64,000 nt of DNA from contig NZ_CP019082.1 in NCBI RefSeq assembly GCF_001956985.1, forward strand, positions 1,054,001 to 1,118,000, written 5' to 3'. The DNA comes from Paludisphaera borealis. GTDB taxonomy: Bacteria > Planctomycetota > Planctomycetia > Isosphaerales > Isosphaeraceae. Below, one piece after another: positions 19,584 to 27,948 of this stretch. Every line of letters begins with the position of its first letter. Within the stretch, counting starts at the first letter, position 1. The translations under genes were made by a program, and so were the position numbers. Below the pieces are notes generated by a model. That model made no database searches and was not told the origin of the DNA. It saw only the letters and a list, made by a program, of their open reading frames with translations.

Positions 19584-19936
19584 GGACAGCCAGTCCTCGC
19601 CGTTGATCGCTTCTCTATCCTGCCCACCCTCCCTCTTGGTTGAGGACGAACGGGTCGACGGTGCACCCCTTGTACGGAAGCCACCTTACGGGATCGCCGG
19701 GTAATCGTCATCCCATTATTTTTTTGAGAAGTGCTCGCTCGAATGCGGTGATTCGTCCCCACGGCGGCAGTACGACGCATGGTGGGCTGCGAACCTTGAA
19801 CGCCGGGCCGGAATCTGTCAGACTGGCTCGATGCGCCGGACGCGGCTGAGACGTTTCCAAAACGACGGGCGGAGTATCGACTCCGAGCCGGATGCGACGG
19901 CGAGTTCCGAAGATTATCGCGGGGGATACCAGGCTG
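19584..19936. other. divergent intergenic region antiporter/gatC
   Basis: 353 bases holding both promoters for the leftward antiporter gene and the rightward gatCAB operon. A run of seven T residues (19721-19727) sits in CCCATTATTTTTTTGAG and may be a terminator remnant or part of an A/T-rich promoter. No small gene is convincing. Confidence 0.45.
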
Positions 19937-20224
19937 ATGTCGCTCTCGACCGACGATGTGGCGAAAGTCGCCGTGCTGGCGCGTTTGCGGTTGAGCCCGG
20001 ACGAGCTTCAGACGTTCACCGGGCAGCTCAATTCGATTGTGGAATACGTGGCCCATCTTCAGGAGCCCGACACGACGGGCGTCGAGCCGCTGGCCCACGG
20101 CGTCGAGGTCCGCAACGTGTTCCGCGACGACGTCCGCGGCCCCTCCCTGCCGCGTGAGGCCGCGCTCCTCAATGCACCCAAGCGGAACCTCGACAGCTTC
20201 CTGGTTCCCGCCGTCCTCGACTGA
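19937..20224 (+). CDS. gatC: Asp/Glu-tRNA(Asn/Gln) amidotransferase subunit C
   Basis: A 95-residue protein of the normal GatC size. The N-terminus MSLSTDDVAKVAVLARLRLSP and the stretch LNSIVEYVAHLQEPDTTGVEPLAH match the family closely; the subunit wraps around GatA and stabilises the GatCAB complex that converts Glu-tRNA(Gln) and/or Asp-tRNA(Asn) to the amide in the cytoplasm. A start 45 bases upstream in the same frame would add the residues MRRRVPKIIAGDTRL, which do not fit the family, so the internal ATG is preferred. gatA follows 74 bases later. Confidence 0.95.
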   Translation: MSLSTDDVAKVAVLARLRLSPDELQTFTGQLNSIVEYVAHLQEPDTTGVEPLAHGVEVRNVFRDDVRGPSLPREAALLNAPKRNLDSFLVPAVLD

Positions 20225-20298
20225 GTCGAGTTGAGCCGAGACGTCGCCGACCGATCGAACGAGCTGAGTGAGAATCCGCCTTCAGGACGCCCATTTCG

Positions 20299-21786
20299 AT
20301 GAACAACGCCACCGCCGCCAGCCTCCTGGCGAAACTGAACGCCGGCGAGATCCGCAGCGAGGACCTCGTCCGCCAGTACCTCGACCGCGCCGAGTCGCTC
20401 AAACGCCTCAACGTGTTCGTCCACCTCGACCCCGAACGCGTCCTGGACCAGGCCCGGGCGATCGACGCCAAGCGGCGGGCCGGCGAGCCCGTCGGCGCGC
20501 TGGCGGGGGTGCCGGTCGCGATCAAGGACGTCCTTTGCGTCACCAACGAGCCGACGACCTGCGGCAGCCGGATGCTCAAGTCGTTCCGGCCCCCCTACGA
20601 CGCGACGGTGATCACCAAGTTGAAGGACGCCGGCGCGATCCTGTTCGGTAAGACGAACATGGACGAGTTCGCGATGGGCTCCTCGACCGAAAACAGCGCC
20701 TACGGACCGACGCTCAATCCGTGGGACGAGGAGCGAATCCCGGGCGGTTCTTCGGGAGGCTCGGCCGCCGCGGTCGCCGCCGACCTCGCCCCGGTTTCGC
20801 TCGGCAGCGACACCGGCGGATCGATCCGCCAGCCGGCGGCCGTCTGCGGCATCGTCGGCCTCAAGCCGACGTACGGCCGCGTCAGCCGCTACGGCCTGAT
20901 CGCATTCGCCAGCTCGCTCGACCAGATCGGCCCGTTCGCTCACGACCTGGCCGACGCGGCCCTGCTCTTGAAGGTTATCTCCGGCCACGACGATCGCGAC
21001 GCAACCAGCGTCGACCAGGCTGTTCCGGACTACACAGCCACGCTCGACAAGCCCCCCGGCTCGCTCCGCATCGGCGTCGCCCGCGAGTTCTTCGGCGAAG
21101 GACTCGATCCGGAAGTCGAGGCCGCCGTCCGCGAGGCGATTCGGATCTACGAGAAGGCCGGCGCGATCATCGAGGAAGTCTCGCTGCCGAACTCGAAGTA
21201 CGGCGTGCCCGCGTACTACATCGTGGCTCCCGCCGAGTGTTCGAGCAACCTGGCCCGCTACGACGGCACGATCTTCGGCCATCGCGCCGAGGACTGGTCG
21301 CCCAAGTACCCCGGCGAGGAGAACCTGCACCCGCTGGTCCGCATGATGATGGCCAGCCGCTCCGAGGGGTTCGGCCCCGAGGTCAAGCGGAGGATCATGT
21401 TGGGGACCTTCGCCCTCTCGGCCGGCTACGCCGATCAGTATTACAACCAGGCCCTCAAGGTTCGCCGCCTGATCCGCAACGACTTCGACGAGGCGTTCAA
21501 GAAGGTCGACGTCATCCTCGGCCCCACGTCCCCCTCGCCGGCCTTCAAGCTGGGCGAGCGGACCGCCGACCCGCTGGCGATGTATCTCTCCGACATCTAC
21601 ACGATTACCGCCAACCTCGCCGGCATCCCCGGCCTCAGCGTCCCCTGCGGCCTCACGAAGTCGAACCTGCCGATCGGCCTCCAGCTTCTGGCCCCAGCCT
21701 TCGCCGAGGAAAACCTCCTCCGCACCGCTCGCGTCTTCGAACGCGAGACCGACTGGCATACGAGGCGGCCGGGGCTCGCGGGCTGA
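20299..21786 (+). CDS. gatA: Asp/Glu-tRNA(Asn/Gln) amidotransferase subunit A
   Basis: The 495-residue glutaminase subunit of GatCAB. The amidase signature is intact: Lys76 (VAIKD), cis-Ser151 in GGSSGGS, and nucleophile Ser175 in DTGGSIRQP, at the same spacing as Lys79, Ser154 and Ser178 of S. aureus GatA. It releases ammonia from glutamine and channels it to GatB. Length is normal. Gene order gatC-gatA-gatB on one strand with short gaps argues for a single operon. A weak AGGACG ribosome site lies about ten bases before the ATG. Confidence 0.97.
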   Translation: MNNATAASLLAKLNAGEIRSEDLVRQYLDRAESLKRLNVFVHLDPERVLDQARAIDAKRRAGEPVGALAGVPVAIKDVLCVTNEPTTCGSRMLKSFRPPYDATVITKLKDAGAILFGKTNMDEFAMGSSTENSAYGPTLNPWDEERIPGGSSGGSAAAVAADLAPVSLGSDTGGSIRQPAAVCGIVGLKPTYGRVSRYGLIAFASSLDQIGPFAHDLADAALLLKVISGHDDRDATSVDQAVPDYTATLDKPPGSLRIGVAREFFGEGLDPEVEAAVREAIRIYEKAGAIIEEVSLPNSKYGVPAYYIVAPAECSSNLARYDGTIFGHRAEDWSPKYPGEENLHPLVRMMMASRSEGFGPEVKRRIMLGTFALSAGYADQYYNQALKVRRLIRNDFDEAFKKVDVILGPTSPSPAFKLGERTADPLAMYLSDIYTITANLAGIPGLSVPCGLTKSNLPIGLQLLAPAFAEENLLRTARVFERETDWHTRRPGLAG

Positions 21787-21888
21787 TCGATCGAGGGCTT
21801 ACTGGTTTTAAGCTGGATCGAGTCGAAATATCAGCGGTTCTGGACGATCACTCCAGTATCACAAGAGAGCTAGGCGGGTTTCTTCTCC

Positions 21889-23370
21889 ATGAGTCATCCT
21901 TACGACGTCATTATCGGCCTTGAGATCCACGTTCAGCTCCAGACTGAGAGCAAGATGTTCTCGTGGTGCGGCACCGAGTTCGGCCTGCCGCCGAATACGC
22001 AGACCGACCCGGTCTCGCTCGGGATGCCCGGCACGCTGCCGGTGATGAACCGCAAGGCGTTCGATCTGGCGCTCAAGACGGCGCTCGCCCTGCACGCCGA
22101 GATCGCGCCGTTCACGAAGTGGGACCGCAAGAACTATTACTATCCCGACCTGCCCAAGAACTATCAGATCAGCCAGTACGACCTGCCGTTCTCGCTGGGC
22201 GGCTGGCTCGACATCCCCGAGCGGAAAGACGGGGGCGGCGGCGGCCGCTGCGGGCTGACCCGGGTCCACCTGGAAGAAGACACCGGCAAGCTGACTCACG
22301 CCGCCGGAGGCTTCTCCGAAGTCGACCTGAACCGCGCCGGGATTCCGCTGCTGGAGATCGTCGGCGAGCCCGACATCCGCAACGCGGCCGATGCGCGGGG
22401 GTGCCTTGAAGAACTCCGCCTCACGCTCCGCTACCTGGGCGTCTCCGACTGCGAGATGCAGGAAGGCTCGCTCCGATGCGACGCCAACGTCAACCTGCAC
22501 ATCCACAAGGACGGCCAGAAGATCGCCACCCCGATCGTCGAGATCAAGAACCTCAACAGCTTCCGCGCCGTCGAGAAGGCGCTCAACTACGAGGTCGAGC
22601 GGCAGTACGCCAAGTGGCGGGAAGACGGCCTGACGATCAAGGACTCACCCAAGACCACGCGCGGCTGGAACGACGCCGAGGAGGTCACCAAGCCTCAGCG
22701 CGAGAAGGAGACGGCCGCCGACTACCGCTACTTCCCTGAGCCCGACCTGGTCCCCGTCGTCGTCGACGAAGCCTGGAAGGAGCGGGTCCGCGCGTCGATC
22801 GGCGAGCTTCCCGCGGCCCGTCGGAAGCGGTTTGAGAGCGACTACGAGCTTTCCCCCTACGACGCCAACGTGCTTGTCGAGCAGGGCTCGGACGTCGCCG
22901 ACTATTACGACGCCGTCGCCAAGTCGACGGGCGAGTTCAAGATCGCCAGCAACTGGATCCAACAAGACGTGCTGCGGACGATCAAGGACAAGAAGCAGTC
23001 GATCGCCGAGTTCCCCGTCTCCCCCGAGGCCCTGGCCGACCTGATCAACCGCGTCCATCGCGGCGAGCTGAACACGAACCAGGGGCGCGAAGTTCTCGGC
23101 CGGATGATCGAGACCGGCGACTCCGCCGAGGTCGTCATCGAGATCGGCGGCTACAAGATGGTCTCCGACCGCGACGACATCGCCACGGCCGTCGACGCGG
23201 CGATCGCCGCCAACCCCCAGGCGCTGGAAGACCTGAGAAAAGGCAAGAAGAAGCCCGAGGCCGTGAAGGGCTTCCTCCGCGGCCAGGTCATGAAGCAGAC
23301 CGGCGGCAAGGCCAACCCGGCCGTCGTCGGCGAACTGCTCGAAGCCAAGCTCGCCGAGTTGCTCGCCTGA
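21889..23370 (+). CDS. gatB: Asp/Glu-tRNA(Asn/Gln) amidotransferase subunit B
   Basis: The 493-residue tRNA-binding and kinase subunit of GatCAB. The N-terminus YDVIIGLEIHVQLQTESKMFSWC is the family hallmark; the metal/ATP cradle region LDIPERKDGGGGGRCGLTRVHLEEDTGKLTH follows, and the C-terminal helical and YqeY-like tail (from about 330, ending GKANPAVVGELLEAKLAELLA) binds the tRNA. It activates the side-chain carboxyl of mis-acylated Glu or Asp tRNA before amidation. A glycine run (five Gly) in the first loop is an expansion compared with many relatives. It completes the gatCAB operon. Confidence 0.97.
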   Translation: MSHPYDVIIGLEIHVQLQTESKMFSWCGTEFGLPPNTQTDPVSLGMPGTLPVMNRKAFDLALKTALALHAEIAPFTKWDRKNYYYPDLPKNYQISQYDLPFSLGGWLDIPERKDGGGGGRCGLTRVHLEEDTGKLTHAAGGFSEVDLNRAGIPLLEIVGEPDIRNAADARGCLEELRLTLRYLGVSDCEMQEGSLRCDANVNLHIHKDGQKIATPIVEIKNLNSFRAVEKALNYEVERQYAKWREDGLTIKDSPKTTRGWNDAEEVTKPQREKETAADYRYFPEPDLVPVVVDEAWKERVRASIGELPAARRKRFESDYELSPYDANVLVEQGSDVADYYDAVAKSTGEFKIASNWIQQDVLRTIKDKKQSIAEFPVSPEALADLINRVHRGELNTNQGREVLGRMIETGDSAEVVIEIGGYKMVSDRDDIATAVDAAIAANPQALEDLRKGKKKPEAVKGFLRGQVMKQTGGKANPAVVGELLEAKLAELLA

Positions 23371-23427
23371 ACCGACTTCGATTCTCGTGAACTTGAATGC
23401 AACGCCTTCTCCTTGAGGTGGACGACG

Positions 23428-24303
23428 ATGACGACGATCGACCGCAGAACGTTCCTCGCGGCAGCCGCCGGCGTCGCGGCGGGCGCGGCACTGGGCAAAG
23501 GCGCTGTTGCGGCCGAGGCCGGCAAGCCGCGGTGGAAGCGGGCGTTCATGCTCGGCGGCCTGACCAAGGGGCCCGCGCTGCCGACGTTCCAGCTTCTCAA
23601 AGAGGCCGGTTTCGAGGGCGTCGAACTCATAAGCCCCAACGAGTTCGACCTCGACGAGCTCCTGGCCGCGCGCGACAAGACGGGCCTGTTGATCCACGGC
23701 GTCAGCGGCGGACTGCACTGGCAAAAGCCGCTCTCCGACCCCGATCCCCAGGTGGTCGAGGCCGGGATGGCCGCCATCCGGCAGGAATTCCTCGACTGCA
23801 AGGCTTACGGCGGCACGACCGTCCTGGTCGTCCCGGCCGTGGTCAACAAGAAGGTCTCCTACCGCCAGGCCTACGAGCGATCGCAGGCGAACATCCGCAA
23901 GCTGATCCCGCTGGCCGAGCAAAGCGGCGTCAAGATCGCGGTTGAGGAGGTCTGGAACAAGTTTCTGCTCAGCCCCGTCGAGTTCGCTCGCTACATCGAC
24001 GAATTCCAGAGCCCGACCGTCGGCGCCTATTTCGACGTCGGCAACGTGGTCGAGTTCGGCTACCCCGAGGAGTGGATCCACGAGTTGGGGCACCGTATCC
24101 TCAAGATCCACATCAAGGAATACGCCAAGCCCAAGCGGTTCGACTACCCCCTGGGCGAAGGCGAGATCGACTGGTCCGCCGTTCGCCAGGCGCTGATCGA
24201 TGTCGGATACGAAGGCTGGATCACGGCCGAGGTCGGCCTGGGCGATCTCGAAGCCATGAAGGACGTCGTCAAGCGGATGAGCCGCCTGCTCCAGATCGGC
24301 TGA
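23428..24303 (+). CDS. Tat-exported sugar phosphate isomerase/epimerase-like TIM barrel
   Basis: A 291-residue protein. Residues 4-31 form a Tat signal with the twin arginine in DRRTFLAAAAGVAAG. The mature part is a xylose-isomerase-like TIM barrel: FQLLKEAGFEGVELISP, a conserved Glu in VAVEEVWNK-like context (KIAVEEVWNKF), the GAYFDVGNVVEFGYP strand with an Asp ligand, and ILKIHIKEYAK containing His and Lys. These residues usually bind a divalent metal. Planctomycetes carry many exported members thought to act on sugars outside the cytoplasm; the substrate is not known. The ATG is chosen because GAGG lies nine bases upstream; a TTG 15 bases before it overlaps that site. Confidence 0.85.
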   Translation: MTTIDRRTFLAAAAGVAAGAALGKGAVAAEAGKPRWKRAFMLGGLTKGPALPTFQLLKEAGFEGVELISPNEFDLDELLAARDKTGLLIHGVSGGLHWQKPLSDPDPQVVEAGMAAIRQEFLDCKAYGGTTVLVVPAVVNKKVSYRQAYERSQANIRKLIPLAEQSGVKIAVEEVWNKFLLSPVEFARYIDEFQSPTVGAYFDVGNVVEFGYPEEWIHELGHRILKIHIKEYAKPKRFDYPLGEGEIDWSAVRQALIDVGYEGWITAEVGLGDLEAMKDVVKRMSRLLQIG

Positions 24304-24416
24304 TCCCGAGATCGCCCTCGGCTCGCGAATTCGCCGTCTTGCCCGCCTTGTCCGGACGAACTCATTCGGGGCGTTGGAGGTCGATTGCCGAGAAATCGCC
24401 GACTTCGCCCAGAAAT

Positions 24417-24447
24417 TTGCATTCGTCGGACGCTGAATCGACATAAT
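24417..24447 (+). promoter_or_regulatory. possible promoter of the sigma-cytochrome gene
   Basis: TTGCAT at 24417-24422 and CATAAT at 24442-24447 resemble a housekeeping -35/-10 pair, but the 19-base spacer is long. They lie in the A/T-richest part of the space before the sigma gene. No repeat suggesting autoregulation was seen. Tentative. Confidence 0.25.
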
Positions 24448-24489
24448 ACAGAAGTAAGGCGGACATGAGCGGCCAGGACGAACCGACCG

Positions 24490-25473
24490 ATGATCGATCA
24501 CGCTAGTGACGCGACACTCCTGAAGCGGTTCGCGGAGAGGCGGGAAGAGACCGCCTTCGCGGAGTTGGTCGAGCGCCATGGCCCGGTCGTGCAGCGTGTT
24601 TGTCGACGTTTTCTTCGCAGCGAGCACGACGTCGAGGAAGTCTTTCAGGCGACGTTTTTGATCCTGGCCCTTCGCGCATCGGAAGTCTCATGGAAGCCTT
24701 CCGTGGGAGGCTGGGTGCAAAACGTGGCGCGGCGGCTGGCTCTCCACGCCCGTGGCGAGATCGCCCGGCGGGGGCGCCGCGAGGTCCAGGCGTCGAGCCT
24801 CTACGGCGGGATGCACTCGCCGGAATGCCCGGTTTCGGCCTTCGGCGACGAGGTCGAACGCCAGGACGTTCGGCGGATGATCGATACGGCCGTCGAAGGG
24901 CTCCCCGAGAAGTATCGCGCTCCGCTGGTCCTCTGCTACCTCGAAGGGCTGACCAACCACGAGGCCGCGCAACAGCTCGGGTATCCGGTCGGGTCGATTT
25001 CGAGGCGGCTGGAACGCGCCCGGGGGCTGCTCAAGAAGCAACTGATTGGCTATGGCGTCACGCTGAGCCTGCTGGTCGGCCTCGTCGCCCTGGGCTCCCT
25101 GGCCGCGAATCGGAACGCTCGCAAGCTCGAACCGATCCGTGGCGCGATGGCCCTTGTGGGTTCCGAAACGGCGCATCGGTCCGATCTGAGAGAACTTATC
25201 CAGCCTCTGGAACGTATTGACTGTGGTAGCCTGAGTTTCCCGGATCGCGATCGGATCGGGCGATTGGCGGAACAGTCCGCCTGGGCGGCCGATGCGGTCG
25301 CGCCGTTCGATCCGGGCGTCCGCCGCGACGTGTGGCGAGCTTACGCCGGCGAGATGAAGCTGGCGGCGCTTGAGCTTTCTCGGGTTTACGAGGACGGCCG
25401 CGAGCCCGAGCTGCTCGCGAGCGTCCGCCGTCTGAACGCAACCTGCGTTCAGTGTCATTCGGCGTTCCACTGA
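24490..25473 (+). CDS. ECF sigma factor fused to a membrane anchor and a cytochrome c'-like heme c domain
   Basis: A 327-residue protein built from parts not normally joined. Residues 5-95 are sigma region 2 (DATLLKRFAERREETAF, DVEEVFQATFLILAL, then WVQNVARRLAL). Residues 120-186 are region 4 (GLPEKYRAPLVLCYLEGLTNHEAAQQLG, SISRRLERARGLLKKQL). Residues 188-206 are one membrane segment (GVTLSLLVGLVALGSLA). The rest should be extracytoplasmic and helical, and ends in CVQCHSAFH with Cys319, Cys322 and His323, the C-terminal placement used by cytochrome c'/c556 four-helix bundles. It precedes ResB- and CcsA-like heme attachment genes on the same strand by 187 bases. Known: planctomycete ECF factors often have C-terminal extensions. 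Inferred: heme or its ligand controls release or conformation of the sigma domain. No separate anti-sigma gene is adjacent. Confidence 0.9.
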   Translation: MIDHASDATLLKRFAERREETAFAELVERHGPVVQRVCRRFLRSEHDVEEVFQATFLILALRASEVSWKPSVGGWVQNVARRLALHARGEIARRGRREVQASSLYGGMHSPECPVSAFGDEVERQDVRRMIDTAVEGLPEKYRAPLVLCYLEGLTNHEAAQQLGYPVGSISRRLERARGLLKKQLIGYGVTLSLLVGLVALGSLAANRNARKLEPIRGAMALVGSETAHRSDLRELIQPLERIDCGSLSFPDRDRIGRLAEQSAWAADAVAPFDPGVRRDVWRAYAGEMKLAALELSRVYEDGREPELLASVRRLNATCVQCHSAFH

Positions 25474-25659
25474 TCGAATCAACGCCTTTTACAGTCGTTG
25501 GGCGCGTCGGCCGGGGCTGGCGCGCCGTCACGAGACTGGTCCCCGGCGCAAGCCGCGGATAGAATCTACTGGTACTCGGGGCGACTTCGGAACAGCCGGC
25601 GCCCCGCCCGCCCGATCTCTCCGCGTTCTTGTTCCTCCCTCCTCGGCAGGTGCGATATC

Positions 25660-27864
25660 ATGGCGATGGCCAGCAAGCAGGCTCCAGGTTCCTCATCGTC
25701 TCCTGGCGGTCCTGCCAACGCGAATTCGAGTGCGCGTTCGACGTCCCGGTCGTCGCCCGGCGGCCTGTTCGTCAACGGGATCACCGCCGTCTACCGATTC
25801 CTCGCCTCGCTCAAGCTGGCCGTCCTCAGCTTGACGAGCCTGGCGGCGGCCTTGGCCTTCGCGACCTGGTTCGAGTCGAACTACGGAACCAAGGCCGTCC
25901 AGGACTACCTCTACAAGAGCGCGGCGTTCGCCATCCTGCTCGCGTTTCTGGCGACCAACATCCTCTGCGCCGCCCTCATTCGATACCCATGGAAGAAGCG
26001 GCAGACGGGGTTCGTGATCACGCACATCGGGCTCCTGGTCCTGATCGCCGGCTCGTACGTCCACTTCAAATCGGGCGACGAGGGCATGGTCGGGATGCTC
26101 GAAGGGGAGAAGCGGAGCGAGATGCTCCGGACCGACGCTCCGGTCTTCCGGGTCCGCGAAGTCGATCCCCATGGTCAAGAGTCTTCGCGGTCGTACGAGA
26201 TGCCGTTCGACGCCGGCGGACCGTTCGCGTGGGGCGCGGGACAGTCGCGCATCAACAATATCTTCGATCTGGGGCTTAACTGGCTGAGCGGCGGCCGGCT
26301 CCCCTCGGCGGGCCCCGCCGAGGACGTCCTGAGCAAGTCGGGCGACCCGTTTCGGTTCGCCGTCAAGCAATACCTGCCGTCGTCGGCCCCCGCGATGTTG
26401 CGCGTCGCCGACCCCGCCGGTCAGCCGATGGCCCGGGTCCAGCTTCAGTTCAAGGCGCCGGGAATGCCCGAGCCTCGGCTGGCCACTCCCATCGAAGACG
26501 AGCAGTGGTTCAAGCTCGACCGCCGCTTCTACCGCGCCGCCAAGAGCGACGGCATGCCCGCGCTGTTGACGTTCGCCTACGTGGACAAGCCGGGCCTGCT
26601 CGAAGACTTCCTCAAGCCGCCCCTGGAGAAGAGCGCCGCCGGCGTGGCCCGGTTCCGCTATGCGGACAAGAACGGCAAGGAAAAGGTTTACGACTTCGCG
26701 GTCGACCAGCCGGTGGGCACGGCCCTCACGCTGCCTGACAGCGATCTGAACGTGAAGCTGGAAAAGTTGGCGCACTTCCCGACCGCCGAGGGGGGATTGT
26801 CGCGGGTCGTCGGCGAAGATTCGATTCCGATCGCCATGTTCCAGGTTCGCAAGGGGGAAGGCGCCGAGGTCGAGCACATCGCGATGGGCTCGATGCCGAT
26901 GTTCCCCAACGTGATCCCGCGCCCCAGCGCCGACGGCGGCAAGCCGGCCGAGGCTCTGGTGTCGATTCATCTGATGGTCCCACCCGACCTTGATCCCAAG
27001 ACCAACGGCCGCTTCGGCCAGATCGACGTCCTGGCCGGCCCCGATCACGCGCTCTACTACCGGGTCTTCGGCCGGGGCAAGGAGGGCAAGGTCGAGCTGC
27101 GGTCGTCGGGGCCGCTCGCCCAGCACAAGTGGATCGACGCCTTCGGCGCCGCCGCCGGCGCGGTCATGACGATCGGCTTTCAGGTCGAGGACTACCTGCC
27201 TGCCGGCGTCGAAAAGCAGATCTTCGAGCCGCTGTTCCTGCCCAAGGGCCAGATGGAACAGGCGATGCCCGCCTGCCTCGTCGAACTGACGGTCGGCGAT
27301 CAGTCGAAGGAAATTTGGATCCAGCGCAGCGAGTCGCTCGAATCGCCCTCGTTCCGCCCGGTTCCGTTCGGTGATCGCCTGTACGAAGTCGCCTACGACG
27401 TCGACCGCCGCCCCCTGGGCTTCGAGCTGAAGCTCGACGACTTCGAGGTCGGCTTCGAGCCCGGCACCGAGCAAGCCACGAAGTTCGTCAGCAAGGTGCG
27501 GCTCGACGACCCGTCGACGGGCGTCCGCGACAAGCCATACACGATCTCGATGAACGAGCCCCTGACGCATCGCGGCTACTCGTTCTACCAGATGCGGTAC
27601 TCGCCGATCGTCGATCCTCGCACCAACCAGCGCACCGGTCAGTTCCAGTCGGTCTTCCAGGTGGGGAGCAATCCCGGCCGGCCGATCATCTACGCCGGCT
27701 GTCTGCTGGTGGTGATGGGGGCGTTCGTGCAGTTTTACATGCGGGCCGGCCTCTTCACCGACGGCGGCAAGCGCGAACGCGAGCAAGCGGCTCGCAAAGC
27801 CGGGCTGCCGATCCCCGAGCCGGTCGTGGCGCCGAAGCCTCAGCCCCAGGACGAGATCCTCTAA
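25660..27864 (+). CDS. resB: ResB-like cytochrome c biogenesis protein
   Basis: A 734-residue membrane protein of System II (Ccs) heme attachment. After a Ser/Gly/Ala-rich cytoplasmic tail (1-36), the first helix reads FLASLKLAVLSLTSLAAALAFATWFESNYG, typical of ResB/Ccs1. A second (FAILLAFLATNILCAALI) and third (FVITHIGLLVLIAGSYVHF) segment follow. A long extracytoplasmic domain (about 140-700) ends with YSPIVDPRTNQRTGQFQSV and a last membrane segment GCLLVVMGAFVQFYM. ResB works with CcsA to deliver reduced apocytochrome and heme on the outer side of the membrane. The ATG follows GGCAGG. It is longer than B. subtilis ResB (about 540), mainly in the outer domain. The CcsA-like gene starts 84 bases later. 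Confidence 0.87.
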   Translation: MAMASKQAPGSSSSPGGPANANSSARSTSRSSPGGLFVNGITAVYRFLASLKLAVLSLTSLAAALAFATWFESNYGTKAVQDYLYKSAAFAILLAFLATNILCAALIRYPWKKRQTGFVITHIGLLVLIAGSYVHFKSGDEGMVGMLEGEKRSEMLRTDAPVFRVREVDPHGQESSRSYEMPFDAGGPFAWGAGQSRINNIFDLGLNWLSGGRLPSAGPAEDVLSKSGDPFRFAVKQYLPSSAPAMLRVADPAGQPMARVQLQFKAPGMPEPRLATPIEDEQWFKLDRRFYRAAKSDGMPALLTFAYVDKPGLLEDFLKPPLEKSAAGVARFRYADKNGKEKVYDFAVDQPVGTALTLPDSDLNVKLEKLAHFPTAEGGLSRVVGEDSIPIAMFQVRKGEGAEVEHIAMGSMPMFPNVIPRPSADGGKPAEALVSIHLMVPPDLDPKTNGRFGQIDVLAGPDHALYYRVFGRGKEGKVELRSSGPLAQHKWIDAFGAAAGAVMTIGFQVEDYLPAGVEKQIFEPLFLPKGQMEQAMPACLVELTVGDQSKEIWIQRSESLESPSFRPVPFGDRLYEVAYDVDRRPLGFELKLDDFEVGFEPGTEQATKFVSKVRLDDPSTGVRDKPYTISMNEPLTHRGYSFYQMRYSPIVDPRTNQRTGQFQSVFQVGSNPGRPIIYAGCLLVVMGAFVQFYMRAGLFTDGGKREREQAARKAGLPIPEPVVAPKPQPQDEIL

Positions 27865-27948
27865 CTCAGCTCAAGCGTCGCGCGTGTCAGGAATGGGAAC
27901 CGGTCGTTCGATCCGAATCCGTACACCGCCAGCCACGGGAGAAATGTG

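Noticed and set aside
20059-21759. 566-codon minus-strand frame
   Set aside because: Opposite to gatA and lacking any motif.
22645-24627. 660-codon minus-strand frame
   Set aside because: It covers gatB and the TIM-barrel gene on the other strand, both with strong signatures.
25498-25659. N-terminal extension of ResB to 788 residues
   Set aside because: The additional 54 residues are Arg/Ser-rich with no helix; the ATG at 25660 gives a proper first helix region.
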